Of a stretch of 64,000 nucleotides of DNA, positions 35,593 through 46,560 are shown piece after piece. Numbering within the stretch: the first letter of the stretch is position 1; each line of letters begins with the position of its first letter. Source of the stretch: Isoetes taiwanensis. Lineage: Eukaryota; Streptophyta; Lycopodiopsida; Isoetales; Isoetaceae. The DNA lies in contig JAJEKV010000074.1 in assembly GCA_021234155.1 (NCBI GenBank), positions 710,154-774,153 of the forward strand, written 5' to 3'. A program made the translations under genes and the position numbers. The notes beneath the pieces are model-generated. The model was given only the letters and a program-made list of their open reading frames with translations, was not told where the DNA came from and did not search any database.

Positions 35593-36707
35593 TCTTCCAC
35601 ATCTAGAAATATTTCTTGTTTGCTTGCTTTGCTGCGAAGCTAGGTCCATTGATGGCTGTGCTTGAAACACCTTGATAAACATTGTCTAATGGCAATACCA
35701 TTTTCTTGAAAAGAGCTCAAGCTAGTGGAACATAATGTTGTCATTGAAATTCTTAGCAACCTACTTTAATTTATAATATCGAGTTCTTCCTTCATATCTT
35801 GAACAAAAATGACATGCAAAACAATTGACAGTTCCTAAGTTTTTTGCAAATCCACCCTCCCCCTCCAATCTATTTGGATTCTTCATACATTGTTTCGTAT
35901 GTTTCTAAGGATCCGATAATTCCACTATCTATTCTACGTGGTTCTTCATTCACATGATGCAATAAATGTAAATACTCCTCACTTTCATGCACTCATCACC
36001 TGCAAACTCCAAATCTTAGAATTCAAATCAAGCATTAAAACAAAGCATGCATAAACAAAACACCCATTCAACACCCACATAACTCCTTCATCAAGGCCAC
36101 ACAGCGCAACATACATTTACTGGTCCAAACTTAAAACATACAAATTCCATCGGACCCCCTGCATCAATGCTCATATATCGCTATCATTCCTGGGGCGAGG
36201 GCGAGAGAGAGGGAGAGGGAGAGAGAGCTTCATTAGCTATGGAGACGGGCATTCTTGGTATGCGTGTTGCTCCAGATCTTGCATTCTCTATAAAACCTGC
36301 TCCTCAGATGTTTGAAGCCCCCTTTGACAAAAACCGATCAAAAGTCTTCAAGGAGTTCTCTAATTTCTATACTGACAAAACATGTATTTCTATTCTCTCC
36401 TCTCTTAGACTTGTCCTTATGCTTCTGCCATCCTTGTTCCATGCCGAGCACCAAAGATCTCTTCAGGCCAATCCTTATAAAGTCATGGTATCAAGTATTT
36501 TATTGTTTTCAAATAGTAATTTTGATTGATTGTAAAAACACGACTTTCAAGTATGATTTAAGTCACTTCACCCTCCGGCCATGAAGGGCAACCCTCCGTG
36601 TGCAGCACCTTGTTTTTTTTTGGACGCTCAATAAGAAAGCCACTTCACTTCTAGGCCTTGAGTAGTCTTCCAAGAATAACATGTTATTATATTACAAAGG
36701 TTAATAG
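35593..36707. other. Spacer between two inverted LINE copies
   Basis: Contains a GA-rich microsatellite at 36,193-36,228 inside a plus frame (36,167-36,529). The part after it (METGILGMRVAPDLAFSIKP, FDKNRSKVFKEFSNFYTDK) has protein-like composition but no recognised family. Confidence 0.35.
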
Positions 36708-39700
36708 AAGGAAGGAAGGAAGGAAGATATTTTTATCGTCCACGGAGACCAATCGGTCTATGGGACCCAATACAAAAGCGCAACAAGCGGATTACTACCC
36801 GGATTAAAAAACCCCCGCCCCGAAGGGTTTTCGAGGGAAACCGTGGGACAATGCAATCTGGCGACAAACCGTCCAATATACCTAAATGCAAAACACACAA
36901 ATATATACACTCATGTACCGGGTAGCCTATAGTGCCCCGATCACAGCAGCCGTGGCGGGGCAAAGGTGGGCTCGCAGATCCAAGCATTCCCCGAATGTAC
37001 GACCCCGCAGCCCGCATGACTGACGCGGTGTTCATCAAGAAATGTAGGGGCAAGTCCTACGCATTTCGTTGGAATGTATCCGCCCGATCCCACCCAATGC
37101 CGGGTAACTCGAAAGTGTGAGACTCATCCTCAATGGCACCCGCTTGACGACCGACAGAGTTCTGCCCCGGGCGGGCTCCCCCCAATCCACCGCCCGCCTC
37201 GAAGTGAGATGGTGGGCACCTGTAATAATGGAGGCAATGAATTGCGGCTTTTTCAGCAGCTGGGAATGCAGTGTAGAGCCAAGGGCCCCGCCAACGCGAG
37301 GTTGATGTGCTCCTTGTAATGGGCCGCTTTGACCTGCTTAGAGCCGGGGTCCCGTGAGCTTGCCAAGGAAGCAAGCCGCCCGTGTATTCCCCAGCCGTCA
37401 CGATCGGGCCTCTCGGTCCACCCTCTCCAACGCTCCATCCGCCCATCGAGCGACCCTCCAACATGCCCCCGAACCGCCGCAGCCATTGCCACAACGTAGC
37501 CGCGGATGTGGGAGCCGTATCATCCATATTAACCACTTTCTCAAAATAGACGCATGTGTCTATCAAGGGCGCCACCGGGGCAAGAATCCGGGCTCCGCAG
37601 TTGACCGAGATAGGGGACCGTTTTCACCCTGCGTCCCGCGGCTAAAATGCCTTCAGACCTGCCCAAGTCATTCCGCAGATTAAAAGAAACGATCGCCCCA
37701 AACCTCGAATCTCGCATTTAAGGACAGTTCGACTAGCTACCAAATGTGATCTATGTGGACCGATGGCCCCAATCATAGAGCTCGGCCTCGGGTGACTGTT
37801 GTTCTCGCGATGGCATAAAGCACTTTCCATCTCGGCCGCCACCCGCAAGCGATGGATGCCTCCCCAACAAAGCGAGGAGAGGATCTCCACCCCTAGGTAC
37901 TTGTAGGTGGGCGGACTCCACGCCGCCCTCAATATGTGAATGCAGGAGGCATGGGGTGGCGGAAGAGGATATGAGAACGACCGTCTTGGGCCGATTCACG
38001 CCGCATGTCCAGAGCTTCCAGCAGAATGTGTCTAGGGCATCCGTGATGAGACCGCATAGCTCGGGTGGGCTGTAAGGTCAACATCGGCCCCGGCATAGAT
38101 GAGCCGGGCGATGACCCGTGCAAAAGCCGTATGCCATCCCCCCCATGCTCGGGCAGCCGTGGCTCTAGCCGGTCAATGTAGAGGCCAAAAGTGTTGGTGA
38201 GAGGGGCAGCCCCGCCGACTCGATACTACCGGGTGAATGCTTGCCCGGCCACCGATCCCGCCAAAACAACTCTCACCAGATATGGCATTCCCGCATAAAA
38301 GTACCGCAGCCCCGCTTGACGCAGCCTAGCCCACGCCCAGTGGACCGATCGAAAAGCCTTCGCCAAGTCCACAAAGCAAAGAATACAAGTCCTACCGATG
38401 GTTTCTCCGTTTCAATCGCCCAAGTAGCAAAGATATGGTCAATCGCTGAGTGGCGCAGGTCTAAAGCCCGCTGTGTGAGGGCTCGCATTATCCGCCGCCT
38501 TCACCGGTCAACCGCTGCCGAGAATGCCAAACGCTTTGGCAAATATAATCAATCGACATGATCGTCCGTAATTGGACGGATAATGTGGGTCGCCCGCCTT
38601 GTGAATGGGGACAACCCCGCTTGTGGTCCACCGTCGGGAAACCTTCCCCGCAATGCTCTCGTTGAATGCGGTAGTGAGTATCGACACCAACGGCTGCCCC
38701 GGCCATTTGAGTAATCCCTACCGCGATACCGCCGAGGTCACCGCCTTCCCATTAGCCGCCCCAGTGTGCCCTCCACAACATCCTCCCATGGTGAACCAAT
38801 GGGGGGGCCATCCCGGGGGTATGGGCGACGCTGCCCCCGGTGGGTCATAGAGCTACCGCAAGTACCGCCCCCACCGCCTCGGGTGATGTCCCCTCGTAGG
38901 GTCGGGCTGGCCTTCCCTTCCGATGGGCGCAGGGTGGTGGTGGCGCAAGCGTGTACCGGGATCCGTATCGTGATGGAGCCGGCACTTATGCTTCTTTTAC
39001 ACCGCGATCAAACCACCTACGCCGAAATGTTGTCGCCCCCGAAGCGGCTACGCCGAGGGGGTTCTGCCAAAACACCCGTCCACAAGATCCCGCAATAGCT
39101 CAGTCAACTGGTTCCATTCGGCCGCTTCTAGTGGGGGTCCACAAAATTGCCGGCAGGGCGTCCATGAGCATTCCTACAGAAGTCCTCTCGCCTGCATATA
39201 ATCCAGAATCGAGGATGGCGAGAGGTCGCATATAGTGGGGGTTCTCGCCGCTTGCCAAGCAATGTCCAAATAAAGTGGGAGATGATCTCAGGTCGACCTC
39301 CTCATCCCGACCGCTCGGCGCCCACCGTGAAACGACTGATGAGATGCATATCTTATGAAACTACAAGCACATAATCCACCACACCAGACCCCCCCGATTG
39401 TCCCGTCTGGCAGTGTGCACTTGTGAGAAGCGGCCACTATGACGCCATTGCAAATTATCAAGTCAAAATACCGCGATAGCAGGAGCAACCGTCACAAAAG
39501 CGAAAGTGACTGGCCGCCATCCCATCCTCGTGGGCTGTTGCCTCAAGGGCATAGCCGTGACATCGCCACCGAGGGGTCAAGTCTCATGGGCTGCTCTACT
39601 TCGTCCGTGCATTGAAATCCCCAAGAAGGACGAATTTACCCAATCACAGGCCGCCCAGATGTCATCATATAGATCGACATAAGGGTCCATCCTATCCGCG

Positions 39701-40075
39701 ATCGGAGTGGCGAGATAGAAGATGCTCTCTCGCATGAGGGAAATAACAAAGCGCCAAAAAAGAGGGTTGCCATCGGGTATTATGCACACGAACCCACATG
39801 TACCGGGTTAAGGCCTGTTCTGTTCTCCGAGGGTAACCGAATGTGCCAAGGTTGTCCCAGAGTAGCAAGCAACCCCACCATGACCCTCTCTAACCCGTAT
39901 AGGTATTGAAGACCAAGAAATATTGGTAACCCCAAGATATCGTAGCTCCCCGGCCGCCATGCTCCCATGTTCCATGAGAAAGATGAGATCCATATCGGGT
40001 CGCCACCCGAAGTTGAGACCGCCCCTTCGCCAAGGGAAGCCTCGACAATTCCATGAGACCACCTCCTAAGCACAA
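36708..40075 (-). mobile_element. LINE copy B, near full length, inactive
   Basis: On the minus strand the order is endonuclease, reverse transcriptase, C-terminal segment, 3' tail. Endonuclease start: SWNCRGFPW (about 40,055) and LIFLMEHG; later DPYVDLYDDIWAACDW (about 39,685-39,640) with a decayed GDFNAR equivalent. Reverse transcriptase: WTTSGVVPIHKAGDPHYPSN (about 38,630-38,570) and IDHIFATWAIETEK (about 38,440-38,395). Where YADD is expected the sequence reads YAGAD (about 38,090-38,105). The C-terminal IEDESHTF is at 37,134-37,111. The tail has the family signature and (GGAA)n at 36,708-36,726. Such enzymes nick the target and prime reverse transcription there. Many frameshifts make it non-functional as read. 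Confidence 0.8.
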
Positions 40076-40515
40076 TTCCTATTTGTCGCCAGAAGGGGTA
40101 TGCGCACCGAGTCGCTGGGAGGGACGGAAGCGAGGCCGAAAGTAAGAAGTAGATGGAGCCGAGGCAAAGATGTGGCCGAGGGGGGGTGTGTAGTAGAGCA
40201 GGAGAATGGGGACCGTGGGTAGGAGTAGCGTAAGCAGGCCAATGCTCACCGCGATTGGGCCGCGGGGTCCGCAGCAGTAGCAGGTCGGGCGGAAAATGTG
40301 CATCCCCGCTCAACCAATCCCGCACCCCTCTTTGGTGGTGGATGCCTCTCACCCTATCAAGCTCCTATCTCGGCCTCCCCCGTTATGCGGTGTGAGGTCC
40401 CTGGCCCACGCATGTGGACGCCCCTTCAAAGATCTTGCCCCGGGCGCAATATGGCATCATCACGCGCATCCGCGAACCGCTAATATGACAATAATGCGTT
40501 ACGACCGGCGCTGAG
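40076..40515. other. Unassigned sequence upstream of LINE copy B
   Basis: GC-rich sequence between the LINE endonuclease start and the next element. It may be the LINE leader or first ORF but no motif decides this. Confidence 0.35.
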
Positions 40516-40560
40516 TCCCATGGTGGGCTGCTCGAAATGGGTAAAAGCATGAAAGGGTGT
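40516..40560. repeat. Left terminal inverted repeat
   Basis: Inner 22 bases match the right end perfectly. The outer part (CCCATGGTGGGCTGCTCGAA) corresponds with gaps to CCCAGGCAGTTCACATTT of the right end read inverted. Confidence 0.75.
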
Positions 40561-40780
40561 CTATAAATGTAGCCCTTTTTGTACATATACATATGTACCG
40601 AATGCACATTTTTGAATAATCACCATCATGACCAGCTAGTAACCGCCATGATTAATGGCTATCCACTACTCAACCCGCAATTATCGGATTTTGAAATTCT
40701 TTCCCAAATTCTTTCTTGGTTTGCCTCGCTCACTATCCCGCCGCCTTCTCTCGCTTGAATTCGATCACGAAATTTCATCT

Positions 40781-43700
40781 AGCTATGGCCCCAAAACGCC
40801 TCGTGATGAGTGCTTGCTTCATCACCACAGCCCAAAGCAAGATGCCGCAGCCCGGGGAATTTTACCTCCAAGGAGTTTACGCTTGGGTTCTGAGGTGATC
40901 CAAGCCAAAGACCTCCGCGGAGAAACATGCAGAGGCCCACATACCCAACCTAGAGATGGTTATGAACCAGGTATGGGGTGAAGCTCCAAAAACGCATCGA
41001 GGATTCAAGGAAGGGAGAATCCGTAACGCATGGAAAGATGATTTTTTAAATATTATGAATTGGTTTATGGCAAGAAACAAAGTTACAAACCATTATATTT
41101 CAACCTATTTTGCCGTAGCATTTGCTCTTCACTTGAAGGGACGGCTTGTTGATTGATGGACGCGGCTAGGACCGCCAAAGATCTTGCCAAAACCCTCGCC
41201 GACGACGCTACAGGGACCCTACAACAAAATCCTCAACTATCAAACAGACATCGATTGCGCCAGAATATTAGAGCCCCGGGTTATTCTAGATCGATGTTGA
41301 CACAAAAAAGCGCTTACTTAAGCATGGGTTGGAGGAGAAAACTAACCTATTGAATGAAGTAGAAGCAATCGAAGAAAAAGGAGGGATGCATTGAAGGTCA
41401 TCACCGGATTGAGGGTAGAAAGGATATGCTATCCAAGATCCGCAGCAGACCGCCAAAAATAGATGAGACAAAACAGAATTTGACAAATTGTCCCGTGATC
41501 CCCATTGAAATGTCAAGTATGTTCGAGTGTTGAAGTACAAGTTGGAAGACTTGGTTATGAGTAGACATGATAAAGAACAACACTCTTCTAAGCTAGAAAT
41601 TGGTTTGCAGTGAAGCAACTAAAGACATTGAAAGGCATGAAATCTCAATTGAACAAGCAAAGGAAAAAAACTTAATTGCATTGAATTGGTTCAGAAAGGC
41701 ATTCACAGATTTTGATTTCATGGGGAGAGCAGACCTATTGTTCTCACCCGAGGCCCCACCTCGTAGGGAGCTACTTCTATAGAGCAGCTTCATCACATTC
41801 AGTTCATGTACTTGCTGTGGCCAAGGCTTTGGCAAAACCGGGTTTGTTGTCGCTAGCTCCATGCGTAGATGCTTATTGCCTCTTCTCGCTTGTGTTATCC
41901 GGGTCCATGAAAGACAATTGCATAAAAGGTTGCATCCGGGATGAGGGCATTCGACCAAATTTTGGTTTCCCCGGCCGGAAAGGTATGCATTGCTCTCAAC
42001 TAATTTAAACTTATATTTCTCTTCATTCATATTTGTTATTGTAATCCGCATAGTTCTACATGTATGGCTTTCAAAGGCATTGCTATTCCTTGTACATGTA
42101 TAACTTTTTAGTGTACATCCGTAGCGAGGTACATAGGCATATATTTGCTTGTTTATTGATGCTTTTATTTTTGAGCTTGACCGCAGCTTGTATCGGGCTT
42201 GTACATGTCTCTAATGGAGTCTACATCCGCAAAATAGATGTACATGCATTTATCTTTAGAGTGCATCTCAGATGGATTCATAAGTATGTGCATTTTTACA
42301 TATATGTGCTTTTTTTTTGGCATAGATCTACATTCCCTAACCGATACCGGGTACATCCGGGTACATCGTACATCCGGGTACATTGATGTACCTTTATGTA
42401 CATTGAGGAACATGTACATGTACATTTGGCTATAGTTAAATGTAGTTACTTACATTTGGTACATTCTATGTACATGAAATGTACATGCTTGGCGTGATGT
42501 ACCATATATTTCTCATTAGTTCTCGCTTTTCATGTTCTTTTATGTCTATTGAAATTTAGATCATTTGTTTGTTTGCGTGATGAGGTCGCTCCTATCCCGT
42601 ATGCCTTTAATGGTCGATGTTCTTGAGCCATCTCGTGATCGACTTTTTACGATTTTACCGAGCATAATAAGCGCATCAATCAGAGACCCTCTACCTTCCA
42701 GCCCGTGATCACCAATGACATTTACAAAGCTGCGTAATAGAACACCGCAATGCTGCCTCCGCCGAACATGGCAAAGTGAAGTTGAGGAAATTGAGAGGAT
42801 GGCACTTGAGAAAGCTAAAAGCAAAAAAAAGTGCAGCCTTCAATGATCGGCCGCAATGTAAAAATCTTTCATCACCAAGTGCTAAATTAGTAATTGGAGA
42901 AGCTAAGAAAGATTCAAATTGCCTCAAAGATCATCCGGCAGGTCCCGCCTGACCCCGGCATGTAAGAAGCTACAAAGGACACGTGATCCAGATTTTAACC
43001 CGTGAGATACCAGGAAGAGGAAGCCGAGTTGGTAGTTGAGTCCACTCCAAAGAGGAGGCAAAAGAATGCCGGTGATGGCACTCCAAAAGGAAAAAAAAAA
43101 ATCAGCAAAATCTCCAAAGAACAAAAAATGTCCTCCTAAAAGAAAAAATCTCCAGCAAAAAAAGTGCCACCACCACCTAGAAAGAGGTATGTCCAAGATG
43201 AACTAATTTTGTTAAACATCTCGATTTATGGTAATTAACCACATTTTTTTTGTACATAGGACACGATCACAAAGTCGTGAAGGAAGCCGATCCCCGATCC
43301 TTCCGAAGTCTGAACCTAAGAGGAAGAGGATCTACAAGCAAATATTGATGTGATAACAAATAAGGTGCAAAGCCCCTAAGATGCTCAAAACAGTGATGAA
43401 TTTACAAGGTGAGTAATATACAATTGATTACAATAGATATATTCTTTTGCTAATGCCGTTGTTTCCTTGTACAGCTTTAGTGAACCGACCGAAAAGGTTG
43501 GTTCCATTCACTCCTTATAGGGACCGCCCCTCCTAAGCCCGCACCCCTCTATCTTTCAAAGTGATGTTGACGAAGTTCACTGAAGTCGGACTTGACCTCT
43601 AAGATGGTAGATGTCTATGGGAGGTAGGCTAGCATTTCAACATATTTATGTTATTTCATTCCCCTAAGTCACTCATCTTATGTATTAATATGTAACTGGA

Positions 43701-45977
43701 TTTGTGTGTGTGTACCTTTGTAGCAGCCTTTCCATCCGATTGGAAACACAAGTTTTTACTGCTCGACCGACACCTTCCAGAATTTTGTGAATTCCCTCAA
43801 GAACAAGGGCATGCAACGTAACACTAACATAAAGGAAGGGCGGATGGCATTTTGATTGCAAGATGCCAATACATATTTGTTCCACCGCAAGGCCCAAATG
43901 TGGCATTGGCAATACTTGTGCTTGCTGGTCCAATGAAAAGCTCTTTTCCATCTATAGCTAGCCCAAGTATACGATCCTCTCCTCGGCCAAAGGCTATGTA
44001 CCCGATGCTAAAGTGGTCCGTAAGGTATGAGTTTCGCTTTTGTTTTTATGATTTGATTATTCTCATATTGCAATTTCTTATGCTTGATTTATTCTCACAT
44101 TGCAATTTTGCAGTGTTTCATAAGCTTGTGATCAATAACATGATGCTCGGATCCAACAAATTAAAACCATGGTAGGAAGAACTTTGATGTTCTCTGTGTT
44201 CTCGTCCTAAAATGCCGTAAACTAGTACCAAAGAACCCTTGCATGTACATTGTGGCTTACATGCACAAATTCATAGATGCCGTGGTTGATGCACGTACCA
44301 AGCTCCATTTTTGTAAGTAGAACATGTTATTTTCCTATTAGTTATTTGTTGGTATAGTCCTCTAATACTTGTGCACCATGCATGACACCCGCTTGGTTCA
44401 CCGATGCCTATGCCAAGTCACTGGAGGGATCATCTAATGGAGGCATTAATTGTAGAAGGCTAGATGAATATACAAGCAGCTTGTTCCTACACAGTGGTAG
44501 ATAGTCCCTTTGACTTGTTTGTAAATTACAGCTTTGTATGAGCCATGTCCGAGCTTTTTGTACTCAATAAGTAATGAAAAAATTAATTTATTTGTCTCAC
44601 TTACACCGCAAATAACAATCGTAATTATCAATGTGTTTTCTCAATTGTGTGTCCTAAATGTAATTATAAATTGTGAATCTCAAGTGTTTTCTTGTCGACA
44701 GTGAATCATCTAATTCAGGAGAAAGCTCGCTATCTTTGACTTAAATTCTGTGGTTGGGCAAGAGGTGCACAAGAATGAAAATATTAACTCAAGATACCAA
44801 CATATCCGTAAAGATGAGCTTCAATTTAATATAGGAAACATGTTTTTTTTTTTCGCAGCCGTGGTTAGCATCATCGTTAGCATTTGTAAGAGAAGGGTTT
44901 GATGTTGCCATCCGGTCTTCACTCACTTCTAAAAATCTTCAACCAATTGTGGAACATATTTGTGATGCTTTTTCCATAAAGTGAAGTTTGTTTACAGCCG
45001 TGGAGCAAGTTGATTCCGCCACACAAAACACCCTACCAACCTCAAAAGGGGTTGTTTGTGAAACCATTAGTCGTGGTATGGAAAGAGTACCCAGAGTACT
45101 ATGGACATACAGCTCATCGACGACCTAAAGATACAAATCCACTTTGAATCCTCGTAGGAAGCTACATATGTCCTTTCTCTTGACACCGATATTAGCTAGT
45201 GACATTGTTTGTTGTCATGGAGCTCATTCCATGGCTTAATGGATTCAAAATGGCCGAAGATGGTATAGTTTATGTGAAAGAGCATCCAATGACTAATGCA
45301 AAGAGATGGCATATCGAGCAGGTGGAACAGATTTTGCCGGCAAACTATGGCAAAGAACTTGGGTGCTCACGCCTAAATTTAGTCAATATACCTGAGCAAG
45401 GAATGGAGAAACCGCCATCATGTTATTGGCCTCGACCGCCCATTGTTGGTACGACTTTGACCGATGTACAAATTCAAATGTTATGAATATATGTATCAAA
45501 GTTTTTGTTCATTGCACTTGAGTACTCTATTCTTATCGCCTTCTTATTGGTACAATTATGAGTGTGTATACATAATTAAGTGATCTTCATTTGCTTTGTA
45601 GATGAATGGACCAAAACACAAAAGACTATTAAGAAACTAAGAGATAGAGTTCTCGCCGCACCCGTGAGGTAATACAAACCAACACAAGTCGCAAGTACAT
45701 AGGGTTGGGGACCGATTATCGCCTCTATACCGCCGTTCCCGAACTTTGGGAAAAGGTTGAGCAAATTGAAAATTATGAGGAACGAGCAACCATGAAAGGT
45801 ATATTGGCAGCAAAATCACTTGTTGCACAACCCTTGGGGAAGGCACGCGGTCCCGAAGATGCAAAGCTATGTAGGATGGAAAGGTTTGCCGCTGGCACGC
45901 GCTATAGAAACCGCATGGACTATCGCTTTAGAGGATATCTCTTCAAATTTCGGCGGGCGGAAGACATGATGCAATAG
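40781..45977 (+). CDS. Transposon gene 1: multi-exon, possible Ulp1-like domain, broken frames
   Basis: Successive plus-strand exon-like frames share one style. At 40,781-41,160 (WKDDFLNIMNWFMARNK...) and 41,600-41,990 they are helical. At 42,790-43,190 they are Lys-rich (PKGKKKISKISKEQK). At 43,860-44,030 QYIFVPPQGPN is followed by hydrophobic strands, and at 44,110-44,320 LVPKNPCMYIVAYMHKFID precedes a GTAAGT donor. In Ulp1/C48 SUMO proteases a FVP...HW stretch and a later DCG-[VMI]-[YF]-[IV]...YM segment carry the active site. The match here is partial: HW appears only in a shifted frame and DCG reads NPC. At 44,868-45,486 and 45,600-45,977 further coding-like segments (REGFDVAIRSSLTSKNLQP; ERATMKGILAAKSLVAQPLG) follow. 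Plant DNA transposons often carry Ulp1-like genes. Exon joins are not resolved, and two genes are possible. Confidence 0.4.
42050..42490. repeat. TGTACA-rich block 1
   Basis: The palindromic hexamer TGTACA or GTACAT recurs at roughly 10-30 bp spacing (for example 42,350-42,425: GGGTACATCCGGGTACATCG, GTACATTGATGTACC, CATGTACATGTACATT), probably within an intron of gene 1. Confidence 0.65.
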
Positions 45978-46214
45978 TCATAAGATATCGCTCCTACCGA
46001 CATTTTGAAGCTTGGTCATGAATTATGAGCCATGCTCATTTTTGGGTGTGTTATATTTATGTCCACAATATAAATATATCAACCATTTGTACATGAAAAC
46101 CTCGCCCATTTCTTATCTTTGCCATGACCTAAAACCATTTTAGTGTTTATGCAATTCAACTTTCTTGTGTTCAATTCTAATCAACTTACACTTAACAAAT
46201 TTTTATAATATTTC

Positions 46215-46290
46215 TGAATGTACAACATGTATGATGTACATAAGATGTACATTCTGTTGTACATCTTATGTACATTGATGTACATAATGC
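46215..46290. repeat. TGTACA-rich block 2
   Basis: At least five copies of TGTACA/GTACAT in 70 bp, in the gap between the convergent 3' ends of the two transposon genes. Confidence 0.65.
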
Positions 46291-46560
46291 ACTTCAAGTA
46301 GTCCAGCTCTTCTTTTATAACAAAGTATTACAATATTTCAGAAAGTACTACAGATCCGACTTAGTCCATGTCATCTACAATTGCCGGAAGTTGTGATAAC
46401 AATGTCTCATGGACTTCATCCGCAAGTGAAATGTCAGGTTTGCCCCTTCAGCTTTTGTGTTTTTACTTTCTTGAATGGGATTCAACCCCAATCACAGATT
46501 CTCGCAGGTACCAAAACATTCTTAGTAGGAAGCAGCTTTATACTTATTGTGGCAGCCCGA

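Noticed and set aside
36167-36529. Gene with a Gly/Glu/Arg-rich N-terminus
   Set aside because: The N-terminus is a GA microsatellite and no family is recognised for the remainder; kept only as a note.
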